DNA from: Chloroflexota bacterium
GTDB taxonomy: Bacteria; Chloroflexota; Limnocylindria; Limnocylindrales; CSP1-4
Reading direction: 5' to 3'
DNA length: 8,813 nt
Assembly (NCBI GenBank): GCA_003158495.1
Contig: PMJT01000062.1
Coordinates: 2,847-11,659, forward strand
The notes beneath the pieces are model-generated. The model made no database searches. It was not told the DNA's origin and was given only the letters and a program-made list of their open reading frames with translations. Shown here in pieces: positions 1 through 5,419 of this stretch. The position numbers and the translations under genes were made by a program. Position 1 is the first letter of the stretch. Each line of letters begins with the position of its first letter.

Positions 1-774
1 CGCACGCGGGCCATCATGCCGGTGCACATCTACGGCCATCCGGTCGACATGGACCCGCTGCTTGACCTGGCAGAGCGCCACGGACTCGCGATCATCGAGG
101 ACGCAGCCGAAGCCCACGGCGCCCAGTACCTCTCCGGGCGGGGCTCGGCTCACTGGCAGCGCTGCGGGAGTTTCGGCGATCTCAGCTGCTTCAGCTTCTA
201 CGCCAACAAGCTCGTAACGAGCGGCGAAGGCGGCATGGTCGTCGCGGACGACGAAGCCCTGGCGAGGAAACTCAGGCTGCTGAGGAACCTCGGTTTCGGC
301 CCCGGCCGGAGATTCCTGCACGAAGAACTCGGCTTCAATTTCCGAATGACCAACGTCCAGGCGGCGATCGGCAAGGCCCAGGTCGAGCGCATTGACGACA
401 CGGTCGATCAGAAGCGCCGGATCGGACAGCGCTACGTTGAAGGCCTCGCCGGCCTGCCGGGGATACGTCTCCAGGTCGAGCGACCCTGGGCGCGATCGGT
501 CTGGTGGATGAACGGCCTCGTGCTGGACAAACAGAGCGGCCACACGGCCGCTTCGCTGGCCCAGGCGCTTTCGGCGCTTGGCGTCGAAACGCGGCCGTTC
601 TTCCTCGGGATGGATCGGCAGCCGGCGCTGCGGGAGCGCGGGCTTTTCGACGGCGAGAACTATCCGGTGACGGACGAGCTGGCGGAGATGGGCTTGTACC
701 TGCCGTCCGGCGTTGGTCTGACCGGGGAACAGCAGGAAGCCGTGATCGGCGCCGTGAGGAAGGTTCTAGGGTGA
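1..774 (+). CDS. DegT/DnrJ/EryC1/StrS sugar aminotransferase, perosamine-synthase-like (5' partial)
   Basis: This is the C-terminal part of a PLP-dependent enzyme that aminates a 4-keto (or 3-keto) nucleotide sugar, usually with glutamate as donor. The reading frame is open from base 1, and the Met codon at 16 lies inside the conserved segment MPVHIYGHPVDMDP, so the true start is upstream of the window. Family signatures in order are IIEDAAEAHGA (the Asp binds the PLP pyridine nitrogen), SFGDLSCFSFYANK with the Schiff-base Lys at 208-210, TSGEGGMV, and GFNFRMTNVQAAIG. The C-terminal ETRPFF and GLYLPSG segments resemble GDP-perosamine synthases. About seven extra residues (around YLSGRGSAHWQRC) lie before SFGD compared with typical perosamine synthases from memory. 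The stop overlaps the next gene's GTG by 4 bp, so the two are probably translationally coupled. The family is certain; the exact substrate is not. Confidence 0.93.
   Translation, partial: RTRAIMPVHIYGHPVDMDPLLDLAERHGLAIIEDAAEAHGAQYLSGRGSAHWQRCGSFGDLSCFSFYANKLVTSGEGGMVVADDEALARKLRLLRNLGFGPGRRFLHEELGFNFRMTNVQAAIGKAQVERIDDTVDQKRRIGQRYVEGLAGLPGIRLQVERPWARSVWWMNGLVLDKQSGHTAASLAQALSALGVETRPFFLGMDRQPALRERGLFDGENYPVTDELAEMGLYLPSGVGLTGEQQEAVIGAVRKVLG
756..763 (+). promoter_or_regulatory. Ribosome binding site for the methyltransferase
   Basis: GAGGAAGG lies 7 nt before the GTG at 771, inside the end of the aminotransferase gene. It supports GTG 771 over any upstream Met in the same frame, because those upstream codons fall within the aminotransferase coding region and give a peptide without family likeness. 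Confidence 0.7.
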
Positions 775-1535
775 GCAGCGTTTTCGGAGCGGACTACGCC
801 GATTCGTACGACGCGCTCTACGCCGACAAGGACTACCGGGCCGAGTGCGATCTGCTCGAGGAAGTGTTTCGCCGCGGCCGACATCAAGTGCGGACCGTGC
901 TTGACATGGGCTCCGGCACGGGGCGCCATTCGGTGGAGCTTGCGTGCAGGGGCTACGACGTCGTCGGGGTAGACCTGTCGGAGGGAATGCTCGAACGCGC
1001 TCGGCGTCGAGCCGTCGAACGCGGCGCCACCGGGACCGATTTTCGACTCGGTGACATCGCCACCATCGATCTGGACCGGCGTTTCGATGCCGTTACGTCC
1101 ATGTTCGCCGTGGTCGGCTACCAGATAACGGACGCGGCGCTGCGAGCGACGTTTGCCAACGCGCGGCGCCATCTCGAGCCCGGCGGACTGTTCGTCTTCG
1201 ACGTGTGGTACGGCCCGGCGGTCCTCCACCTCGGCCCATCGGAACGCGTCAAGGTAGTGCGAACTGACGCCGGCGAGATCGAGCGGAAGGCAGTTGGGAC
1301 CATCGAGCCGGCCGGCAACGTGTGCTCGATCCGGTACGAGCTCACGCGGCGCCGGCCGGGCACCCCGGCCGCGACGATCCACGAGACACACCGGATGCGC
1401 TACTTCTTCCAGGATGAGTTACGCGGTCATCTGGCCGAGGCCGGGCTTGAACTGCAGACGATAGCCGCCTTCCCAGACGTGGAGAATCCGCCGTCGGTGG
1501 AGTCCTGGAACGTCCTCGTGGTCGCCGGCGGCTGA
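771..1535 (+). CDS. SAM-dependent class I methyltransferase, sugar N-methyltransferase-like
   Basis: The 254-residue protein has a class I Rossmann methyltransferase core. Motif I is VLDMGSGTG at residues 43-51, the acidic residue closing strand 2 is Asp68 in VVGVDLS, the GD of motif II is at 94-95, and EPGGLFVFDVW lies at 136-146. The N-terminal YADSYDALY and the SMFAVVGYQ segment at 110-118 resemble the TylM1/DesVI class of sugar N,N-dimethyltransferases; this comparison is from memory. The GTG start forms a GTGA overlap with the upstream sugar aminotransferase, so the likely role is methylation of the amino group that enzyme installs on a nucleotide sugar. O-methylation or another small-molecule target remains possible. 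No membrane segments are visible, so it is probably cytosolic. It ends 64 bp from the convergent sugar transferase gene. Confidence 0.85.
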   Translation: MSSVFGADYADSYDALYADKDYRAECDLLEEVFRRGRHQVRTVLDMGSGTGRHSVELACRGYDVVGVDLSEGMLERARRRAVERGATGTDFRLGDIATIDLDRRFDAVTSMFAVVGYQITDAALRATFANARRHLEPGGLFVFDVWYGPAVLHLGPSERVKVVRTDAGEIERKAVGTIEPAGNVCSIRYELTRRRPGTPAATIHETHRMRYFFQDELRGHLAEAGLELQTIAAFPDVENPPSVESWNVLVVAGG

Positions 1536-1544
1536 GCCGCCCGG
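1525..1544 (+). terminator. GC hairpin spanning the methyltransferase stop codon (possible terminator)
   Basis: GGCGGC at 1527-1532 and GCCGCC at 1536-1541 pair perfectly with the stop codon TGA as the loop. Skipping a one-base bulge, CC at 1525-1526 can pair with GG at 1543-1544. No T-run follows, so this is not a classical intrinsic terminator. It lies between convergent genes, where a terminator or RNA-stabilising hairpin would make sense. Confidence 0.3.
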
Positions 1545-1570
1545 GCCGCCGGACAGCCTCGCATCCGCGC

Positions 1571-1590
1571 GCCCGATCCGGCCCGATCCG
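1571..1590. repeat. Tandem 10-bp direct repeat between convergent genes
   Basis: GCCCGATCCG occurs twice in immediate succession (1571-1580 and 1581-1590), in the 64-bp gap between the convergent methyltransferase and sugar transferase genes. Only two perfect copies are present, followed by a weaker GCGGCCGATC. No function can be assigned. Confidence 0.6.
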
Positions 1591-1599
1591 GCGGCCGAT

Positions 1600-3015
1600 C
1601 TACCGTCCGGTACCGCCCAGGACTGCCGGCACGGTTCGGGCGATGATCTTGAAGTCAAGCCAGAGCGACCAAGTGTCGATGTACTCGAGGTCCTGCTCCA
1701 CCCATCGGTCGAATTCGGGGTCGCGCCGGGCCCCGACCTGCCAAAGGCCGGTAATCCCGGGCTTCATCGACAAGCGCCGGCGATGCCACACGTCGTACTG
1801 GGCGACTTCGGCCGGAAGAGGCGGCCGAGGGCCGACCAGGCTCATCGGGCCCCGCAGCACATTGAGAAGCTGAGGCAATTCGTCGAGCGACGTTCGCCGA
1901 AGCACGCGCCCGACGCGAGTGATGCGCGGGTCTTTGGCCAGCTTGAACGCGTGCCCTCGGATCTCGTTCTCGGGCAGCAGGTCCTTGAGCTGGTCCTCTG
2001 CGTCCATGCACATGCTCCGGAACTTGACCACGAAGAACGGCCGGCCGTGAAGACCCACCCTCTCCTGTCGGAAGAATACCGGTCCCCCCGTGTCGATTTT
2101 GATGGCCAGGGCGACCAGGAGCATCAAGGGAGAGAAGACAATGAGTAGCAGAGCAGCGCCGACGACGTCCACCAGCCGCTTGAGCCCAAGGCTTACGGCT
2201 CTATCCGGTCCGTTGGCGAGCGAGTACACGCCGATTCCGTCGATGCTTTCCAGCCGAGCGGCCGTGAGGACACGTTCGATCGGGGCCACCGGGATACGAA
2301 CGACCTTGCCTTCCTGCTCGCATACGTACACGGCCTGCTCGATAAGCTCCTGGTTGGAGAACGGCAGACAGATCGCCACCTCGTCCACTATCTGGCTGTG
2401 GAAGACTTGCTCTAGGTCGGACAGCATTCCGAGCAGCGGGCGATCAAGGACGACGCCTCCGTCGGATCGATCGGCTTTCAGGTGGCCGATTACGACCAGT
2501 CCCAGCTCGGCGTGGCTCTCGATCAAGTCGGCGAAGGCCTTCGCGCGCGAATTGGCTCCCACGACCAGCACGTAGCGGACGTTGCGACCGTGGTCGCGAG
2601 CAAATACGAGGAACTGGCGGATGGCGATCCTGATCCCGATCGCCGCTGCCGCAAGCGACGGAATGACGACGATCAGCAGCAGCCGGCTGACGTTCGGCAA
2701 CTTGAGGACGTAGAGCAAGCTCAGGGTGAATGCCAGCTGCACCAGGGTGGCTCGCAGGACGGCAACCACATCTCCGCGTCTGGTCCACCTGGCGCGGCTG
2801 CGGTACATCCCGTGCATCCATAGGACTGCGATCCACATGCCCACGAAGACGGCAACCGCAAGGTTGGCATCAGGCAGGGATGCCTTGACGTCCGGGGGCC
2901 AGCCCGACGTTCGCCCAAAGCGGATGTTCGTTGCAACCAGGACGACCGCGAACGCCAGGACTGTGTCCGCGGCGACGAGGGTCAAGCGTAGAGCCGCGGC
3001 GTAGCGGCGAATCAT
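1600..3015 (-). CDS. Polyprenyl-phosphate sugar-1-phosphate transferase (WbaP/WcaJ/CpsE-like, initiating glycosyltransferase)
   Basis: This 471-residue membrane enzyme moves a sugar-1-phosphate from a nucleotide sugar onto undecaprenyl phosphate, the first step of a surface polysaccharide. Four hydrophobic segments (about 10-33, 52-69, 87-106, 111-132) precede a Rossmann-like central domain (about 147-275). The C-terminal bacterial sugar transferase domain starts at KRLVDVVGAAL with its re-entrant hydrophobic segment (281-307). Signature motifs are VKFRSM (330-335), SLDELPQL with the catalytic Asp378-Glu379 pair, SLVGPRPPLP (392-401) and KPGITGLWQVGAR (418-430). Length and domain order match the full-length exopolysaccharide class. 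The ATG at 3015 is chosen because GGAGGGAG lies 10 nt upstream; a GTG 36 bp further out would bury that site. The gene stands alone on its strand, divergent from the epimerase gene. Glucose or galactose is the usual substrate, but the specificity cannot be read here. Confidence 0.93.
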   Translation of the reverse strand: MIRRYAAALRLTLVAADTVLAFAVVLVATNIRFGRTSGWPPDVKASLPDANLAVAVFVGMWIAVLWMHGMYRSRARWTRRGDVVAVLRATLVQLAFTLSLLYVLKLPNVSRLLLIVVIPSLAAAAIGIRIAIRQFLVFARDHGRNVRYVLVVGANSRAKAFADLIESHAELGLVVIGHLKADRSDGGVVLDRPLLGMLSDLEQVFHSQIVDEVAICLPFSNQELIEQAVYVCEQEGKVVRIPVAPIERVLTAARLESIDGIGVYSLANGPDRAVSLGLKRLVDVVGAALLLIVFSPLMLLVALAIKIDTGGPVFFRQERVGLHGRPFFVVKFRSMCMDAEDQLKDLLPENEIRGHAFKLAKDPRITRVGRVLRRTSLDELPQLLNVLRGPMSLVGPRPPLPAEVAQYDVWHRRRLSMKPGITGLWQVGARRDPEFDRWVEQDLEYIDTWSLWLDFKIIARTVPAVLGGTGR

Positions 3016-3025
3016 GCGTCCATTA

Positions 3026-3033
3026 CTCCCTCC
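3026..3033 (-). promoter_or_regulatory. Ribosome binding site for the sugar transferase
   Basis: On the minus strand GGAGGGAG stands 10 nt before the ATG at 3015. It decides the start in favour of MIRRYAAALR over the in-frame GTG at 3051. Confidence 0.75.
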
Positions 3034-3067
3034 ATGGGCACTCGAGTCCACCCCGGCCCAGACCCCG

Positions 3068-3096
3068 AGTATCCCTCCGTCGGGCTCTTAGCGCAA
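3068..3096 (-). promoter_or_regulatory. Candidate sigma-70-type promoter for the sugar transferase
   Basis: On the minus strand TTGCGC (3096-3091) is followed after 17 nt by GATACT (3073-3068). These match the -35 and -10 consensus at 3 and 4 of 6 positions, with ideal spacing. It would give a leader of roughly 45 nt containing the strong ribosome binding site. The match is weak enough to be chance. Confidence 0.3.
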
Positions 3097-3117
3097 CCTC
3101 CGGTACGTCTCACGGTG

Positions 3118-3126
3118 TGATAGCGT
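3118..3126 (+). promoter_or_regulatory. Candidate extended -10 promoter for the epimerase gene
   Basis: TGATAGCGT fits the pattern TGnTAnnnT (extended -10). No convincing -35 box is seen. It lies about 80 bp before the epimerase start, giving a leader of about 75 nt that contains a GC hairpin. A similar element, TGCTACAGT, precedes the LCP gene. Confidence 0.25.
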
Positions 3127-3150
3127 CTCCGTCTGGAGGCCGAACAGGTC

Positions 3151-3168
3151 GGTCCGCAGGAGCGGGCC
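3151..3168 (+). other. GC-rich hairpin in the epimerase leader
   Basis: GGTCCGC (3151-3157) pairs with GCGGGCC (3162-3168) over 7 bp with one G-T wobble, closing a four-base loop AGGA. It sits 39 nt before the epimerase start. No T-run follows. It may be a leader RNA structure or chance pairing in GC-rich DNA. Confidence 0.35.
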
Positions 3169-3207
3169 TTGCGCTCTTGCCCGTCTTGAGGATGGAGCAG
3201 CCAACCC

Positions 3208-3798
3208 ATGCCCTTCGCAATCGAACTGACCGATCTCGACGATGTCAAGATCGTCGTGCCCTTGGCCATGCGGGACGATCGGGGCTTCTTCATGGAAGTC
3301 TACCGGCAGGACCTGTTTGCCGAGCTCGGCCTGCCGGCCAGCTTCCTCCAGCTGAACCACTCGCGATCGAGCAAGGGCGTATTGCGCGGCCTGCACTTCC
3401 AGTGGGATCCGCCTATGGGCAAGCTCATGAGGGTGACTCAGGGTCGTGCCTTTCTCGTTGCAGTCGACATCAGGGTTGGATCGCCGACGCTTGGCAAATG
3501 GGTGGGCGTCGAAATGTCGTCGGACGAACCTCGCCAGCTGTGGGCCCCGGCCAGCTTCGCGCGCGGGTTCTGCGTGCTCTCGGACTACGCCGAGATCGAG
3601 TACCTGACCACCGGCACATATAGCCGCGCCACGGAGTCCGGGGTTCGTTGGAACGATCCCGCCATAGGGATCGAATGGCCGGTTGTGGATCCGATCCTCT
3701 CGGCCAAGGACGAATCCGCGCAATACCTGCGCGAGTGGCTAGCGCGGCCCGAGTCTGCGAATTTCACTTACCGTGGAGCCGACCCCACAGATTCTTGA
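3208..3798 (+). CDS. rmlC: dTDP-4-dehydrorhamnose 3,5-epimerase family protein (RmlC-like)
   Basis: This 196-residue cupin-fold enzyme is of the type that epimerises C3 and C5 of a dTDP-4-keto-6-deoxy sugar, the third step to dTDP-L-rhamnose. The family core is present: DDRGFFMEVY (23-32), VLRGLHFQ (58-65) with Arg60 and catalytic base His63, GKLMRV with Lys72, Tyr138 in TTGTYSRATESGVRW, and PILSAKD (162-168), whose Asp probably completes the catalytic dyad. Length matches the usual 180-200 residues. The segment that is usually FAHGF reads FARGF here (Arg119), so the protein may belong to a subfamily acting on another 4-keto-6-deoxy sugar. A modest GAGGATGGAG lies 10 nt before the ATG. No rmlA, rmlB or rmlD is in the window. 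The next gene on this strand is the LCP protein, 124 bp on. Confidence 0.9.
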   Translation: MPFAIELTDLDDVKIVVPLAMRDDRGFFMEVYRQDLFAELGLPASFLQLNHSRSSKGVLRGLHFQWDPPMGKLMRVTQGRAFLVAVDIRVGSPTLGKWVGVEMSSDEPRQLWAPASFARGFCVLSDYAEIEYLTTGTYSRATESGVRWNDPAIGIEWPVVDPILSAKDESAQYLREWLARPESANFTYRGADPTDS

Positions 3799-3904
3799 GT
3801 AATCGCAGGCTTTCGCCGTCGGCTGCGTAAGACTTCGGGATCCGTCGGTCCTGGACTCCCCGCCGTCCCGCGGCCCCGCATCGAGGCGGTCTCAAGGGTC
3901 GCTG

Positions 3905-3913
3905 TGCTACAGT
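3905..3913 (+). promoter_or_regulatory. Candidate extended -10 promoter just before the LCP gene
   Basis: TGCTACAGT (TG, one base, then TACAGT, 4 of 6 matches to TATAAT) ends 9 nt before the TTG start codon at 3923. No -35 box is evident. Transcription from it would begin almost at the start codon, giving a leaderless or near-leaderless mRNA. This fits the lack of any Shine-Dalgarno sequence there. Confidence 0.4.
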
Positions 3914-3922
3914 CCCAACGAT

Positions 3923-5320
3923 TTGGAAACGAACGAGACGCCAGCCAGGGGTAGCCGCAGGTCGCATTCCATTGCGGCCTTCCTGTCTTTTCTCTGGCCC
4001 GGGCTGGGTCAGTTCTACCTGCGGAACCGACGCGCCGCGGCGATCTTTGCGCTGCCGGCGGTGCTGATTCTCGCGCTCGTCGCGTACGAATTGCGTCAGG
4101 GCCCGTATGTGTTTGTGACGCGTTTCGTTGACCCGTCCTTCAGCCGCACCGCCGCGATCATTGCCGTTCTGTTCGGTTTGTGGAGGTTGGCGGCCGTTGT
4201 GCACGCCTTCATAGACAACGACCGGGCCAGGGCCCGTTCCGTGCTCGACCGAGCCGTCGTGGTCGCCCTGGCGGCCGTGATCGTGATCAGCCATGCCGGC
4301 GCCGGCTTTTTGCTGGCACAAACCTCCGACGCTACCTCCAAAGTCTTCGCGACGCCGGGTCCGTCTTCGCTGGTCGACCTGACCACGCCTGTTCCGAGCC
4401 TGGATGCGTCCGCTACGCCAGGGCCGACCTCCACGCCGACTCCGGCTCCATCGATCGATAAGAGGGTGACGATTCTGCTGACCGGCTTCGACGCCGGGCC
4501 GGGACGGCAGGAGATCCTGTACGACTCCATGATGCTCGTCAGCTTCGACCCAACGACCAACTCGGTCCAGATGATCAACGTGCCTCGAGACAGCACTAGT
4601 TTCCCGCTCTACTTCGGCCGGCATCCGGTGGTCCCGACCTCCCTCCGCCTGAACTCGTTGCCGAGCAACGTCTCCAAGCACTACATCGTCGGCTCGCCGG
4701 ACAGTCCTTACATGACCCTGGTAAACGAGGTCAGCTACCTCGTCGGAATCCACATCGACTACTACGCGGCGATGGACCTGATGGGTTTCGCTACCCTCAT
4801 CGATCAGGTCGGAGGGATCGACGTGGTCAACCCCGCTGCGATCAACGATCCGTACTACGACTGGCTGGACGGAGTCCACTTCGGCTTCACGCTCGCCGCC
4901 GGGCCGCAGCACCTGGACGGAAAGCACGCCCTGGCCTACGTCCGGTCGCGCAAGAGCGCTGGCGACAACGACTTCGGCCGGTCGTCTCGCCAGCAGGAGG
5001 TCCTTGTTTCGTTGCTGCACAAGATGGCCCAGCCTTCCGAGATCCTGAACATCCCGAGTCTGCTCACGACGCTCGGCTGGACTGTGACGACCAACTTCCC
5101 GGCCGGCCAGGTGGCCGACTACGTAGCGATCGGTCAGAACGTCCCAAGCGACCACTTCACGGGCTTTGTCCTGAGTCCCACCGACGGATACTCGGAATAC
5201 CTTCCCAGCGGTGCGCTGTGCCTGTTCAACGCCAGGGTTGCCGCACTCTCCGTAAAGCTGTTCGGCACCGACAGTCTCTGGAGCGGCAAGCCGCAGCCCG
5301 CCAACACCTGCCCGGCATAG
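3923..5320 (+). CDS. LytR-CpsA-Psr (LCP) family glycan ligase with polytopic N-terminus
   Basis: LCP proteins transfer lipid-linked glycans such as teichoic acids, capsule or arabinogalactan onto peptidoglycan (or onto protein) outside the membrane. This 465-residue protein has a hydrophobic N-terminal region of about four segments (17-33, 38-56, 75-95, 110-132) and a Pro/Thr/Ser-rich linker (about 143-178). The LCP domain runs from RVTILLTGFD (181) to about 365. Conserved positions are the Asp of YDSMML (201), INVPRDS (218-224) with its Arg, FATLIDQVGGIDV (289-301), HLDGKHALAYVRSRK (330-344) and DNDFGRSSRQQ (348-358). Classical LCP proteins have one membrane anchor, so the polytopic start is notable. 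The only usable starts in this open frame are TTG 3923 and CTG 3902, and neither has a Shine-Dalgarno sequence. TTG is chosen because METNETPARGS leads straight into the first hydrophobic segment. The LCP assignment is firm; the glycan is unknown. Confidence 0.92.
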   Translation: METNETPARGSRRSHSIAAFLSFLWPGLGQFYLRNRRAAAIFALPAVLILALVAYELRQGPYVFVTRFVDPSFSRTAAIIAVLFGLWRLAAVVHAFIDNDRARARSVLDRAVVVALAAVIVISHAGAGFLLAQTSDATSKVFATPGPSSLVDLTTPVPSLDASATPGPTSTPTPAPSIDKRVTILLTGFDAGPGRQEILYDSMMLVSFDPTTNSVQMINVPRDSTSFPLYFGRHPVVPTSLRLNSLPSNVSKHYIVGSPDSPYMTLVNEVSYLVGIHIDYYAAMDLMGFATLIDQVGGIDVVNPAAINDPYYDWLDGVHFGFTLAAGPQHLDGKHALAYVRSRKSAGDNDFGRSSRQQEVLVSLLHKMAQPSEILNIPSLLTTLGWTVTTNFPAGQVADYVAIGQNVPSDHFTGFVLSPTDGYSEYLPSGALCLFNARVAALSVKLFGTDSLWSGKPQPANTCPA

Positions 5321-5329
5321 CGTTCCCTG

Positions 5330-5348
5330 GTCGGGCCTCCGGCCCGGC
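5330..5348. terminator. GC hairpin between convergent genes (possible bidirectional terminator)
   Basis: CGGGCC (5332-5337) and GGCCCG (5341-5346) form a perfect 6-bp stem around a TCC loop. A T-G wobble and a G-C pair (5330-5331 with 5347-5348) can extend it. It starts 10 bp after the LCP stop and lies between convergent genes. There is no T-run on either side, so it is not a standard intrinsic terminator. Confidence 0.4.
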
Positions 5349-5381
5349 GAACGCGGCTGTCCGCCGAACGCGGCCGCCCGC
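5348..5381. repeat. Tandem 17-bp direct repeat in the convergent gap
   Basis: CGAACGCGGCTGTCCGC (5348-5364) is followed directly by CGAACGCGGCCGCCCGC (5365-5381), with 15 of 17 positions identical. The pair follows the hairpin in the gap between the LCP gene and the convergent aminotransferase. It looks like a local duplication; no function is evident. Confidence 0.6.
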
Positions 5382-5419
5382 CATCGGGTTGGGCTGCGCG
5401 GCCAGGCAGAGTTCGATTC

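Noticed and set aside
504..770. An upstream extension of the methyltransferase frame to an ATG at 504
   Set aside because: The added 89 residues are an out-of-frame reading of the aminotransferase. The fold starts at the GTG at 771, which has its own ribosome binding site.
660..1391. A 243-codon minus-strand open frame across the methyltransferase
   Set aside because: No family likeness is seen, and the opposite strand encodes a clear methyltransferase.
3013..3051. An alternative GTG start at 3051 for the sugar transferase
   Set aside because: It would add 12 polar residues encoded by DNA that contains the ribosome binding site of the ATG at 3015.
2931..3623. A 230-codon plus-strand frame running into the epimerase gene
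   Set aside because: It is Arg/Pro/Ser-rich without motifs, and it crosses the divergent promoter region and a different frame of the epimerase.
3764..5155. A 463-codon open frame on the minus strand, antisense to the LCP gene
   Set aside because: It is low-complexity and Arg/Asp/Val-rich without domains, while the plus-strand frame carries all LCP motifs. It is a compositional shadow.
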